Shown here piece by piece: positions 45,905-64,000 of a stretch of DNA of 64,000 bases (within the stretch, counting starts at the first letter, position 1; every line of letters starts with the position of its first letter). The position numbers and the translations under genes were made by a program. This DNA is from Phallus indusiatus. Its lineage: Eukaryota > Basidiomycota > Agaricomycetes > Phallales > Phallaceae. Under the pieces are notes generated by a model, which was not told the origin of the DNA, did no database searches, and worked only from the letters and a program-made list of their open reading frames with translations. The stretch lies in contig JAQFWX010000005.1 in NCBI GenBank assembly GCA_027605045.1, positions 868,001 through 932,000 of the forward strand. Direction: 5' to 3'.

Positions 45905-48900
45905 ATGGACCGTCGCATTCGACAACCACCACATAGCGCAGGACAGCCTTTCAAAGGTAGACTAAGTTTGATAATAAAAATTGTTTCAAAGAAATTAATG
46001 GACGTTACACTATCTCACAACTATAGGTCTTCGATCCAAACTAGACCCTGCACAAATACCTTCTCCCATAGCAGTCGCTGAGGCAACCCAGGAATCATGG
46101 GCAGACCAACCTTACATGTCATGTGGACCAATCCTACCGCCACCACCATCTAGTTCCGATTTTACTGCTCTTGACCAAGGTAAGAAATTGACCATTTTGA
46201 ACTCGACACGTTTACCGAATGTCTCTTCAAGGCAATTCAACACCACAATTCATACGTGTTACAACCTACAACTTCCCATATTCGTCGGCGTTAGCTTCCT
46301 CATGTTCAATACCTTTGGCCGCCTGTATACAACCTTTCGTAGAGCTTTCGCCAGACGAAGAATCAGTGCCCGTCATTGACTTTGGTGAGAACGGACCTCC
46401 AAGATGTTCTCAACCATGGTGCAGAGCCTATATAAATCCTTGGTGTTTTTTCACACAAAGCGGGTCAAAGTGGAAGTGCAACCTTTGTGAGCAAGAGACA
46501 GAAGGTAAGGTGCGCTTTGTTTCATGTTATGTAGATTCGGTGCATCCAACAAGGAGAGTGCTCATTTCTCTTAGTTTCCTCTGAGTACTTTTGTTCGTTG
46601 GATGCGAATCTTCGTAGACTGGACCATTTGGAGCGAGTAGAGTTAAATCGTGGAACCATTGATTATGTGGTCCCAGAGCAATATTGGGCAGTTCAACCAG
46701 ATTCCCGTCTTGTGCCTTCTTATCATTCGCCAATCCCCTTTATTCCTAAATCACGCCGTCCGCCAATGTCGCTTCGACATGTTTTTGCAATAGATGTTAG
46801 TTACGACGCAGTATCATCCGGTTTCCTTCAGTCCACATGCAGCGCCTTGCTGGACTTTCTTCTCGATCCACAGACTGAACCCCTAGTGACTGAAATTGCC
46901 CTAATCACCTTCGACTCAACCATACACTTCTACCGTTTTTCGGTGGGTATGGCTACATCTCCTTGAATAAAAACAGATCATTTCTGAATAATTTTTTACA
47001 GGCGAATTCTGAAAGTGTGTCTATGCACGTTCTCGCTGATCTCGACGATCCTTTCATCCCTTTATATCACGATGGATTATTTGTTAAATTGCATGAATTA
47101 CGGTACGTCATAAAGTAGTTACAGATTTTACGTGAATTGTAAATCGAGTTACAGGCACGCCGTCGCAGGTTTTTTAGAGCGATTACCACGACGGTTCACG
47201 GACTCAGTTGTCCGTGGTAGTGCTATAGGATCTGCCCTATGCTGCTCTCTAGCTTCCTTGGTAAGCTATATGGTTCTCACGTTCTAAATCGGATGTCTGC
47301 AACTATCACCTACTCAGTCAGGTCGCGGCGGTCGTGTAACAGCGTTTATAGCTTCACCGTTAAAACACGGTCAAGGAGTTGTTCCTCCGAGAGAGCAGTC
47401 AGAGTCAACATTATATGGTACCGACAAAGAAAAAACGCTATTTATGCCTTCAACAGACTTCTGGAAAGATTTGGGTGAGGAGTGCGCCGAAGAAGGCGTG
47501 AGCGTTAACCTCTTCTTGGCCCCAAGTCAATCAATTGACGTTGGTTCTCTCAGTGAGATTCATAATGGTTTTTGTAGACAGAATGACCCCAATGCTTGAT
47601 ATATAGGAACCATTGCGACCCTCACCGGAGGTGAAATGTTCCACTTCCCTCGATACAGACCGTCCATGGATGAATATATCTTCTCGTCACAGCTAAGACG
47701 CTCAATATCCCGAGACTGTGCCTATAACTGTACGATGCGAGTTCGCTGTTCCAAAGGCAAATGTTTTACGGTTTTTTCTGGGAGTTCCATTTGACATATT
47801 CTTAGGTATACGAGTAAGCGAGTATATCGGAGGTCTTCAATCTTCTGCATCCTTGGACGTTATTCTGGCATCCTGCGATCCTGAAAAGGCCATTTTCGCT
47901 GTTCTAAATCATTCGGGAATCCAACTGGACGAACGATCGAATGTCTATCTTCAGGCAGCAATTTTATATACTACTGTTTTTGGTCAACGCCGTGTTAGGG
48001 TCTGTAATCTCGCACTTCCTATCAGTACCATGGCAGGGAATGTTTTCAAATGCGCGGATCAAGAAGCTGTGGTTTCACTATGGATGAAGCAAGGTACGAA
48101 CAATGATCACGGCATAAACATGTTCATGTAACTTCTTTCAGCTGTCGCATCCATGCCAACTACGTCTCTCCGTAACATACGGGATCGTATCATTGATAAA
48201 ACTGTATCGGTATTGATTGCATACCGGAAAAATTGTGCGGCTGCTACCGCGCCATCCCAGGTTCGCTAAACATTCAGCAATTTCTCTAGTTGTTGACATT
48301 CTACAGCTTATTTTACCCGAACAATTTAAATTACTACCTATTTATTCCTTGTGCATCATGAAAAGTCGCGCGTTTAAAGGTGATTTTATATCTGTTAAGC
48401 ACAGCAAGGGTGTACTTATTTTCATTTTCATTTAGGGCGCACTGTTATCTCAGATGTTAGAAATTATCACGCACATAAAATAACCGTATTCGGTATCTCT
48501 GCTATGATACAGTATCTATATCCGAAATTATTGGCTTTACATGATTTAACGAACGACATATGCATCCCCGATCCTGCTGGGACTCAAATGCGCCTACCCT
48601 CCCTGATGAGGTGTAGTTATATTTGGATGGAAAACAATGGTATATATCTGATAGGTTCGTTCATTCTAATCGGTGTTCGTTGTTAGAGCCTTATTGAGTG
48701 GTATAGACAACGGCGAAGAAATGCTCCTATGGATCGGCGCCTCCGTTTCGCCACAGCTATTATTGGACTTGTACGGCGTTGAAACGATTCACGACCTTGA
48801 TGTCAACGTGGTTGGTTGATTTTGAAATTTAACTTTCCTCCATAAAACTGAATATGATAAATCTAGCTTGCTTTTCCAACCCAAACAGCAACACTTTTTG

Positions 48901-49167
48901 CCACGCAAGTCAATAACTTGCTGTCACATCGAGAAAGTCGGCGGAAGCGTAGAGTAAAGCTGATTTTTGCACGTCAAGATCTAGATGCGGCAGAGATCGA
49001 CTTTAGTGATCTGTTGGTGGAAGACCAAAACAATGATGCAATGTCATATGTGGATCGTATGTCTAATCTTCATTGCGTACTATATGCCTTATTTAATATA
49101 ATCCAAAATAGACCTCTGCTTTATTCACAAGCAGATAAATACGGCAGTAGGTCAAGCTAATTTTTAA
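45905..49167 (+). CDS. SEC24: Sec24-family COPII cargo adaptor (Sfb3/Lst1 or Sec24C/D-like)
   Basis: Coat subunit that selects cargo at ER exit sites. Starts [18 protein letters not shown]; after one intron [19 protein letters not shown], then [18 protein letters not shown]. The zinc region ([15 protein letters not shown]...WKCNLC) is followed by the trunk ([20 protein letters not shown]), [20 protein letters not shown], the beta-sandwich and helical parts ([13 protein letters not shown]) and the gelsolin part ([14 protein letters not shown]). The last exon gives [17 protein letters not shown], ending at 49167. More than 12 exons. The long Gln/Pro-rich N-terminus of many Sec24 proteins is almost absent (about 20 residues). 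The LDPxQIPSP box resembles the Sec24C/D-Lst1 branch. Confidence 0.9.
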
Positions 49168-49353
49168 AACGTCGAATGATATTTATATGCACGCCTCCGG
49201 TATACAGCTTACTAGCGGTGTGCTTTCGTCGTATAGTCAAACGCCATGGTGACAATATAACAGTTTTTTCGTGATGTTTAACCATCGCATCCTATTCTGA
49301 CCTGCGATGAAAAAAGCAGTTGTCTATCGCAAGCACATAGCAGTACAAAACTG

Positions 49354-50367
49354 CTAGATCCCTCCTTCTGCTGCTAATACACTGAAATGATAACCCGTAG
49401 CGAAATGAGCTAACCTGGCATCAACCACAAATCCCTAAAGGTGATTGTTAGCGAATGCGTCATCGTTACTGCTGCCTGCGCAGGAACTGACCCTTTGGGA
49501 ATAATCTGGAATTCGGTTTGGAACTATTCAACTAATGATTATAAGATTAAGATGCCTACCATTCAGAACTTGATGGAGTTCATGTAATTTGACTGTCTTG
49601 CAAACAATATGCTCTCCCGGTTCCAGCGATTGGTCTGGGAGACGAAGAGCATCCTCGTCTTTTACAATAACCCGAAGAGCAACTAGTTTCATATTAGCAG
49701 TACTCATTCCTATTTTCCAATATTAGTTTGGTGCCTGGGAAAATGAAGAAGCAGCAAACCCGGGTCGTTGACCATTATGTTGGATGACTCGATAATATCC
49801 TCTGCTTCAAAACCGGTCTCTTCTTTCAGCTCCCTGATTGCAGCTTTCTCGGGCGTTTCCCCTGCATCCACCAGACCTTTCATAATATGACAGGATAAGT
49901 GAGATCAATGTCAGAAGTTATAGAATTTACCAGCAGGTAGTTCTATGCAACACACAGCGTGAATAATTCGCTCAACGACTTCATGATGAACATACCGACG
50001 ACGAACTTATCGACTGGAGGACGATATTGCTCAATGATCACCGTAGCAGGAGGCGATTTATCTTTGGGCTGGATAATTGCCAAGATAGCCACACCTTGGG
50101 TTGCCTTTCAGTTTCATAGCCATAAGTCAGAACCGGACACATTGGATAGAATACCATCGACACCAGATTCTTTTCGCGTTTTTCGCGTTGCAGTTTCCCA
50201 AAGACGCTATTTTTTAAATTTTTCAGCAAGATAATCAAAGCGATCGACCTCTCACTCACTTCTCTGCCATCCTGATCTCGGTATTTGATTTTTTCCAGCG
50301 TAACCCATTTTGCTTCTGAGGCGGGTAATTCTTCCCTTGAAATGATGTGAGGTTGTGCGGTCGACAT
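49354..50367 (-). CDS. YSA1: ADP-ribose pyrophosphatase, Nudix family (Ysa1/NUDT5-like)
   Basis: Hydrolyses ADP-ribose to AMP and ribose-5-phosphate. From [20 protein letters not shown] (ATG 50367): [17 protein letters not shown], then exons over 49870-50200 and the full Nudix box [23 protein letters not shown] (about 49800-49875). After it [32 protein letters not shown] and the last exon [20 protein letters not shown], ending at 49354. The C-terminal DARLxHFAxGY block is a Ysa1 hallmark and appears only when a small exon near 49490-49525 is included. An in-frame ATG at 50472 would add a basic N-terminus (MRSVLQTTFPIRLLPRSH) like a mitochondrial presequence. Confidence 0.85.
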
Positions 50368-50628
50368 GCTGATCGATAAAAATAAAGGCTTCAAGTTCGA
50401 CTTATTGACTATGTGTCTGTGAGAGCGAGGTAACAGTCTAATGGGAAACGTAGTTTGCAGAACGGATCGCATGAATACGATGACTACATGACGCAATTAT
50501 ATCCGGAACGGGAGCCGTGAATTATGTCACCGTGTTCAGACAAAGAAACATGCTATCATGCAAAATGCAATATGGTGGTATACAATAGAAAAAGTCCATA
50601 TAAAAATGACCAAATATAATGTTATTTT

Positions 50629-52053
50629 TTAAATAAAGGTAATGTCTTCGCTGCTCTTCTCGTCCGCCAATCGTAGCGCTGCAATCTGAGTGCTGAGACT
50701 AGAAAACCCGTTGCCAATAAATGCCGTTGCTCTCCTTGCTAATTCAATATCCACACAAACACCCCAGTCGTGTTCAAACCATCCAATGGAGCCATCGATA
50801 GTTAGAACTTTTCGCATGGTTCCATTCTGCCAGCCTTGCTGTGTTGTCCAAGTTCCAGAGGTCACCGCAGATCGAATTTTATAAAGGTCCAGATATACCA
50901 ATGGATGATCCCATGTGCCGTCGTGCAGAATGAGTAATTTTCGCGCTTCTGGATGCCGCTTCGCTTGGAGGCTAATTGCGTCGAGGATCCGCGCAATAGT
51001 TGGATAGCAATGTTCCATCACCGAAGATGCATTTGAAGGAATCATTACGGGTGGGAACACCGACGGTTGGAATATGGGAAGCGTCGCCCATGTTGTAAAT
51101 CCTGCCTTTCTAGAAGCAAGGTATTCACAGTGAACCTCGAAGTCGCCTGAAACGTCAATTTAGTTGCCAGATCAAAAAAAAATAGATGAATGTTGGATAG
51201 AGTTGGGATTACCTCTACGAAGGTGTAGGGCGATGTAGGGCTGGCTCTGACCTGTTGCAGGTTCTGGGCTTAAATTTAACTTCTCTTGCATCCTCTCCGT
51301 TATGGAAAGAACGGAAGAAGACCAGATATAATTCGCTTTCAGGTACGATCTAAAACCCGACCAAAGAGACCAAATACCAGGAGATGCAAGATAACTTTCG
51401 CGAGAGTATCAGCTCAACCAAGAAGTAGATAGAAAAATAGACAGAATGAGCCGAAATGGCTCCATACGAACTTCCAATCAAAAATCCAGTCGTCGACCAT
51501 AACACATCTCTCATTTCCCTTCAATGCATCTGTAACCAGCTGCCATCTCTCAGACCAGTTCGGAGATGCCAGTCGTACATGCGATATTTCTTCCTTTGGA
51601 CAAATCTTATCAAAAACAGCTGAACTGATAGATTCACGAGTAACTCCTGGTACAAACGCGGATAGAGGAACTTCGGCGTCTTCCCCACGCGGTCTCCAGA
51701 CCAAAGGTTGATAAACATATACTCGGGATGTCTCCAAGGCAAGATGATGAAAAAGTAGAATCTCTTGCACCTAAACCTACATAAGACATCGACATATTCC
51801 AAGAAAGATAGATAGACCAAACTTGGTTGTTGAACCCCGCCCCTTGCAGTTGTCTGAATTTCACAAACTTGAGGTTTCCTGCACGGTGCTTTTCCAAGAG
51901 ATCGACCGAGTGTTCTTCTTCAGCAACAAATAGCTCTTCATAAAGTTTATAAGGAGGGCGAGACTTTAAAAACCAATAAAAAATCAATAAAGATGAAGAA
52001 ACCAAAGAAATAAGCAGCAAGCGAATAAATCCCCGTCGTCCAGGACGTATCAT
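50629..52053 (-). CDS. GDP-fucose protein O-fucosyltransferase-like protein
   Basis: Type II membrane protein of the POFUT-like family expanded in Agaricomycetes. The ATG at 52053 begins a short basic tail, then the signal anchor GFIRLLLISLVSSSLLIFYW. The luminal part has LQGAGFNNQV (the GFNNQ block, about 51825-51855), then WSERWQLVTDALKG, IALHLRRGDFEVHCEY (about 51125-51190; Arg of HLRRGDF is the expected GDP-fucose contact) and the C-terminal IELARRATAFIGNGFSSLST block. It ends at 50629. About five exons. Sugar donor and acceptor are not shown by sequence; the fold assignment is good. Confidence 0.78.
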
Positions 52054-52161
52054 GCAGAAGAGTTTTTTGTGTTAGGTAAGCCATACCCGCTCCATCTTTA
52101 TTCATTTTCATGCTACCGTAGAACGATTGGACCGACGCCGTATCTCATACAGATATATCTA

Positions 52162-52939
52162 ATGGCCTTAAATGCCGAAACTCGTATCCGGAAGACAACC
52201 GATACCCTCATGAACATGTTTCATAATGCCTACGATCGTTATATACAGCATCTAATTAAGGAAAGAGATGCGGCACTCCATCAACTATCGGAGGCCAAAG
52301 TTGAAACAGAACATGCAAAAGAGGAAGCTCGCAGGATCAGGGAGGAAAATGAATCTATGAAGGAGGAGATGTGGCGTTGGAAGCGGGAAGCGGAAGAGTC
52401 GAGACGTCAGTTAGCGAGCACAAGAGTGAGGATGTCACTTACCATCGTCCCTTTGGGAGACCCTGGTACGTCTGGCTCACCACCTAAACCAGACAATCCG
52501 CTTCCATCAATGTCGCTCGTTTTCGTTCTTGTTATGTCGGTGACAAAAAAGCTGACAGACTATTTCCTCGCCAGGCCTACATAACGACGGCCCACTTTCG
52601 TATTGCAGTTTAGATCAGATTTTGTCTGGTATCTTTGATATCTGTGTACAACTACGTGTTCTTTTTCTTACCGCATGTTACAGATGACTCTCCATCAAGA
52701 CAGAGACGAATGGTTGAGGTTAGACCCATCGCGCTGGAGCAATCAATGCCAAGTCCGTTTATTTATTCCCAGTCTTTTATCCAATGTGCTGATTTATTCA
52801 AGCAGCTTCGGAATTCGATCAGATAATGAAGGAAGAAGTTAAAAGCCCTCAAATTACTAGAGAGCTTTCCCCATGGCCAAGCACCCCATCACGTAAACCA
52901 GCTCCTCAAAAAGTGGAAAACATCGCATCCCCCCCATAA
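52162..52939 (+). CDS. Hypothetical coiled-coil protein
   Basis: Starts MALNAETRIRKTTDTLMNMF, then a long charged heptad-like helix (LIKERDAALHQLSEAKVETE, HAKEEARRIREENESMKEEM). A Ser/Pro-rich part follows. The 3' exons as I join them give RQRRMVEVRPIALEQSMP and TSEFDQIMKEEVKSPQITRE, ending VENIASPP at 52939. About 200 residues, with an N-terminal coiled coil and a disordered tail. Family not recognised. Divergent from the fucosyltransferase-like gene with 108 bp between start codons. Exon borders between 52430 and 52690 are uncertain. Confidence 0.5.
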
Positions 52940-53306
52940 AATATCGAAGTCGAAATGCGGCCCTGTTTATCTGCTTTTTATTTTGGCCTATCTGTTACCC
53001 AAAACCCCAGTTAGTGGGTACATTTCCGGTTATACATACGGAAGTAAAACTGATTCTTGTGACCGTAGTCAGGTCTCGTCTCGACCACCAACTATGCTCC
53101 AAGGTAATTGGTTATCCTCTTTTAAGTCTATCAAAGAGGGTTTACATATTTCCACCCCCCTAAATATTTCCTAAATATTGAAATTCCATCATGTATTCCA
53201 TGTTTCGTTAGCAATATTATTATATACAATCTAGAATGATATTTATGAAATCTCAAAGTATTATATATATCCACTTGCGACGAATATACTAAAACAATGA
53301 ATAAAA
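52940..53306. other. Convergent 3' spacer, no gene
   Basis: AT-rich region between the coiled-coil gene and the ABC transporter 3' end. Nothing recognised. Confidence 0.5.
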
Positions 53307-60175
<6,869 letters not shown>

Positions 60176-60978
60176 TGCAAAAAAAACTCCAGCAAAAACT
60201 CTGTTCACTCGTTTGCTTTTTTCCACTCAATCTGAGTTCTGAGTAAAAGAGGATGTGCTAATTCCGAGTCGTGATTCGGTGACGAGACCCGGCTAGGCCA
60301 TTAAAAAAGCACCGAAGACAAAATGGCCGAGAATTCACACACTTATCGCTAATGTCACATGTCACATCAATTTCGGCTTTGAATGAAATCGAATCTATTG
60401 CGTTTATGACTCAAAAAGAACCAGAATTGAATTGACTGACGCGATCGAATTTAACCAAATACCCGACTTCAGATGTATATTTCAGAGTTGCATGTGGCTT
60501 TGAGCCTCGTGCGCGCACATGCTAAACTGGTTCGTGTGAGTGAACGATTTGGACTAATTCGTGCGAACGGTGAAACACCTCCGAAAGACATTTCAGGAAC
60601 GAGGCATACACTTTGTCGGGAGAAAATCTTGTTCAAACCGCCCCGTCCTCATTTGGGTTGTATTCTCTGGAGACGATGATTTCACGCTTTCAATAAGATA
60701 AGATATACACAGCTCTTACTCTGACATTGCCTGATATATGTAGTAAAACAACATGTATGGTTATAAATCCTACGCTAATGAATGATTGACAACATGCCCC
60801 AGAATCCGCACTAGGATGACAACAATCGTACATGAACCTCTTCCTTCTTCTGTTAAAGTATACAGGTAGTGTCCTTGTGGGAAAGCCAAAGGTATGGTAT
60901 GTATGATGATAATGATAACAAATGTGTTTGCCAAAAAAAAAAAAAGAAAGGAGGGGGGAGGGAGTAGGTGTATATATG
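60176..60978. other. Intergenic region upstream of the ABC transporter, no gene
   Basis: ABC transporter promoter and spacer. The open frame at 60473-60679 has no recognised content. The A-run at 60935 and purine-rich DNA after it are simple sequence. Confidence 0.45.
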
Positions 60979-61842
60979 CTATATCCGACGTTCCCGTACG
61001 ATGCGGTAAGGATGCATTCTGACGGAGCTTTTACGTGCGTGAGCCGAAATAGCGGGACCGATAAGAAGTAAAGCTCGTGCTTCTGATGGTTTGCATGGCC
61101 GGAAAACCGGTGGTGTGGAATACGATGGTCGTGGTATTGGCGATGTCGTCTTTGGAGAACTAGGGTTCTTGCTTTCTCGACGATTGGGAACTATAACAAT
61201 AGCATTCGCGCTTTCCATGGGGCAAGGAACCAGGAGGAAAGGTTCAGGTGATGCTGATCGAGTTGGGGGAGGAGACGGTGAAGGCGAAGGAGAATACGAG
61301 AGAGAAGGTGCTGAAGATGTCGAGCATGTCGAGACACGCCTCGCGTGTCCGATCTGGATATCTTTCGGGGTGGGGAGCGGGATGTGGAGAGAAGGAAGGT
61401 CATGAACATTAATCTACGAGTACCGGGATAAGTTGTTACACAATACAACTGAGAAGAAGGAATGACGACATACGGATTTGGCAGGCGACGACTCGGGGCA
61501 GGAATCCTCGACGTCCTCCTCCCTTGACGAGGGATCTCTGATGAATAAATGGCTGATGGAGGGAAGGCTGACTGTCATGACTTGTAGTAGTGATGGGGTT
61601 GATAATGCGAGAGGGAAAACGGTGATGAGGGGGGGTCAGAGATGGAAGAATAGAGGGGGGAAGTCCACCAGGGAAATAGCAAGAAAGTATCGGTGATTTT
61701 TATGTTTTATGGATGGGGGACCTGCCGGAAAGGAAATAGGGGAGTTGTTGTTAGGTGCGGAATAAACTGGGGGCGGTGGTGATACAATGCCAGTTGTGTC
61801 CCGGATCCAATTTGCGTTGTTTTTTTTATAGCAGAATGTCAA
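60979..61842 (-). CDS. Hypothetical Pro/Ser-rich basic protein
   Basis: Not recognised. The best-supported exon ends at 60979 and reads HDLPSLHIPLPTPKDIQIGH, then SPSPSPSPPPTRSASPEPF, ESANAIVIVPNRRESKNPSS, PIPRPSYSTPPVFRPCKPSE and RMHPYRIVRERRI. It is joined through an intron with acceptor near 61408 to an upstream Ser/Glu-rich part (SSREEDVEDSCPESSPAKS). The 5' end is unclear: several frames are open between 61500 and 61842, and start and first exon could not be settled. A disordered, Pro/Ser-rich regulatory protein is likely. It faces the RPC19 gene across a short divergent promoter. Confidence 0.4.
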
Positions 61843-62060
61843 TAAAGCGCACTCCCTAGCGAATCATGGTTTGTTCCTCAGCAGGTTTGTCCATTCTTGG
61901 AAATAATAGCCAAAAAGCACAACAATAAGAATACGGCACAACAGCTAGTGTAGACAATTCTCCGGCTCCGTCGCCAGCGCTTAGCAGCAGCTTAGCTAAC
62001 ACTCAGCAGACGTAAAACTAGGCGCGCATATCCTCGACTCTCTTTTTGTTCACGCCCGAA

Positions 62061-62678
62061 ATGGAGAGTGGCACTCAGCCTGCGTCTGCCAGTCTCCTCC
62101 CAAAAGTGTCTATTGTACGTGTCTTTTTATCCATTCATCATTGTCTTATCCAACCCGTGGCCACACTCGCTTCAGCTCAAAAATGCCTCACCCGACTTGT
62201 CGGCAGCTACATATATCATTCGGAACGAGACACATACCCTCGGAAACGCTTTGCGTTGGATGTTAATGAAAGAGTCGGTCTTTTGTTTCATTTTATTCTT
62301 CCTGCTGACTAAACGTCCCTAGCCCCGAAGTCGAATTCTGCGGTTACAGGTGCCTTGTCCAGCCCGTCTGACATTTTTCTTATTCGTACTCACACAAAGG
62401 TCTCCTCACGTCTCTTCTTCTCTTTAGTGTCCCTCATCCATCCGAAGAAAACATCCATATCCGGATACAGATGTATGGTACGTGACATTTATCCGTTTAA
62501 TGTATCCCATGCTATTGTTTTGCTCACCTCATTATGTAAACATACAGATGGCAAATCGTCACTGAATGCTCTCCTAAAGGCCTTGAGTAATCTCGACGAC
62601 GTATTTGCCGTCATTCATGAAAAGTACAAAGAAGACATAGCCAAGAGACAATACGAGCGCTTTCATGAAGAATCTTAG
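62061..62678 (+). CDS. RPC19: RNA polymerase I and III subunit AC19 (Rpc19)
   Basis: Rpb11-like subunit that pairs with AC40 in the assembly platform of Pol I and Pol III. From the ATG at 62061: MESGTQPASASLLPKVSI, then after introns LKNASPDLSAATYIIRNETH, TLGNALRWMLMK (the RNExHTLGNxLR motif of the Rpb11 family, about 62220-62275), PEVEFCGYSVPHPSEENIHI and RIQMYDGKSSLNALLKALSN, with a C-terminal helix ending KRQYERFHEES at 62678. Three or more short introns. All family blocks are present and in order. Confidence 0.93.
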
Positions 62679-63417
62679 GCCTAATTAGCTACAGCCACAC
62701 CCGTACCTCAAAACACACCCCGTCCTTTTTTCTCAACCGTTGAGATGGGAAACGCCGTCGGCAAGAGATGATATAACAATAAACTAAAAGCTAGGATCAT
62801 TCAGAGACAATGACCGAACAACGTATTCTCATTCGATTGTCCCCGACTTCTTGATTCATTATTAGCCCGAACGAAAGAGTTGTTGTTGCTATTCAACACG
62901 GTACATAAAATTTTATCTGATATAAAAAGCGCTTTATATCACAACCTTTTATCTCCTATTGATTGTCTCGGGAATCGACAAATAGATGTCATGTACCGGA
63001 TAATGAATGCCAAATATAATCACGGTGTATGTCATTGAGTCCAAACAAAAGAATGTTTCTTGGCAAAGATCGTTCGGTCATTTCCAATTTACTACGCGGC
63101 TTCTCCGAAACTCCTGCCTTTAATCGTCCATTGTCCTATCAGACAAAAGACCTTTATTATTCGCATTTTGTTATTTATAAATAACAAACCTTTGTGGGGG
63201 TGAGTCGTCTTGTTGTACAATAAAATCCTATCACGCAATTTATACTCGTGATTCTTCTCCGAGGTCCTATCAACAATCAAGCTGACTTTATTACCTACTC
63301 GAGAAAAGAGAACGACGAACTTCTGAGTACCGGGAATAAGTCTCTTCTTAATTTATTTGTATATATGCGTATTATACAGGATTATCTTAAATCACACAAT
63401 CGGTTTGTCCACAGGGT
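62679..63417. other. Convergent 3' region RPC19 / PRI1, no gene
   Basis: AT-rich with short repeats such as TTATTTATAAATAA at 63170-63183. It holds the 3' ends of two convergent genes and nothing else I can support. Confidence 0.5.
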
Positions 63418-64000
63418 TTACCACGACATGTCTTCTGAAGACAAGATTTAGACAACACAATATGAACACAAACAAATAAATTAAAGAACACACTTGTTTT
63501 CCTTTTTTCCAGTCGTTTGTCATTCATCAGAGTAAGGGCAAGACGTTCCATTATATTGACATATGGCTTTAACGACGTTCTCTCCCAATCTAAAGTATAT
63601 AATAATTTGAATATCAAAAACGGAAAATCATCTTGGCAAAATGTAATTACCCGAATGATGGGTTTCGCCCCCGCCAATCTGGTCTAGTTCCTTAATTAAT
63701 TGTTCTACAGTTGGCACCTTTTCAGGATCGAAATCAAGGACATGATCGGGCTCAATTGGAATACAAACGCGTCCTGTCTCCCTATTTAAGCACTTGAAAC
63801 AACAACGTGACGAGACGACTCACCTGTACTCGGATGAACACAAAAAGGTGCTTTCAAAAGATGGTTTCGATGTTTGGTTACTTCAGAGTCCAATCGGGGA
63901 TACATAAATTCCAAAATGATATCTTCCATGGCTGCCGTATACCGGTCCTGGGTAAATTGCCACATTTTTAATAATGTTTATGTCTCATTGACAAGCGTGT
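63418..64000 (-). CDS. PRI1: DNA primase small (catalytic) subunit, 3' part, cut by window edge
   Basis: C-terminal portion of the primase that makes RNA primers in the Pol alpha-primase complex. Visible exons give MWQFTQDRYTAAMEDIILEF, MYPRLDSEVTKHRNHLLKAP, FCVHPSTGRVCIPIEPDHVL, DFDPEKVPTVEQLIKELDQI, then DWERTSLKPYVNIMERLAL. The last exon, reached through an intron of about 58 nt, ends RKTKDMSW at 63418, the typical primase C-terminus. The YPRLDxEVxxxRNHLLKxPF and TSLKPYV blocks are diagnostic. The N-terminal part with the catalytic aspartates lies beyond position 64000, so the gene is partial here. Confidence 0.9.

Noticed and set aside
49441..49525. Possible broken 3' end of the Nudix gene
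   Set aside because: Including a small exon ([12 protein letters not shown]) joins the frame to [17 protein letters not shown], so the gene is intact.

Overview
This window is nuclear DNA from a filamentous basidiomycete, most likely an Agaricomycete. Genes are packed on both strands and split by many short GT-AG introns (mostly about 45-60 nt). The gene content is fungal: a white-collar photoreceptor without a GATA finger, Tup1, fungal GH131 and GH78 enzymes, GPI8, a cortical Num1/ApsA protein and a fungal ABCC transporter. I saw no prophage, IS element, CRISPR array, rRNA or tRNA. Exon borders were read by eye from splice signals and family conservation, so outer coordinates are firmer than individual borders, and 5' ends are the weakest part.

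Layout: 0.8-3.9 kb blue-light receptor WC-1 (-). 3.9-6.2 kb gene-free leader with one TATA-like box. 6.2-8.1 kb mitoribosomal mL41 (-) and the 18S rRNA acp-transferase TSR3 (+), divergent with only 54 bp between start codons. 8.2-10.9 kb kinesin (+). 12.0-15.0 kb TUP1 (-). 15.4-16.6 kb secreted GH131 (+). 16.6-18.4 kb empty. 18.5-19.4 kb low-complexity hypothetical. 19.9-25.6 kb housekeeping block: SAP30BP/HCNGP (-), mitochondrial AsnRS (+), SmD1 (-), GPI8 (-). 26.1-29.6 kb esterase (+) and phosphatase YVH1 (-). 30.5-32.0 kb membrane protein (-) and cofilin (+).

32.6-40.1 kb is the accessory, rearranged part. An intact GH78 rhamnosidase is followed by a decayed start of a small gene, a GC-rich intronless endonuclease/exonuclease/phosphatase gene (-), a decayed GH78 3' end and then an intact copy of the small gene plus a paralogue. 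The order shows a segmental duplication with complementary decay of the two copies.

40.5-52.9 kb: Num1/ApsA-like cortical anchor (+), Sec24-family COPII adaptor (+), ADP-ribose pyrophosphatase (-), O-fucosyltransferase-like protein (-), coiled-coil protein (+). 53.3-60.2 kb: ABCC transporter (-) with more than 20 exons. 61.0-64.0 kb: Pro/Ser-rich hypothetical (-), RNA polymerase I/III subunit RPC19 (+), and the 3' part of DNA primase small subunit PRI1 (-), cut by the window edge.

The observations most worth a second look are two microexons (10 and 11 nt) that encode parts of catalytic loops in unrelated genes (YVH1 and the ABC transporter), a GC-AG intron inside the WC-1 LOV domain, and an array of Q-T/V motifs in the Num1-like protein, six of them in three 13-14-residue pairs, resembling a multivalent dynein-light-chain (LC8) scaffold.
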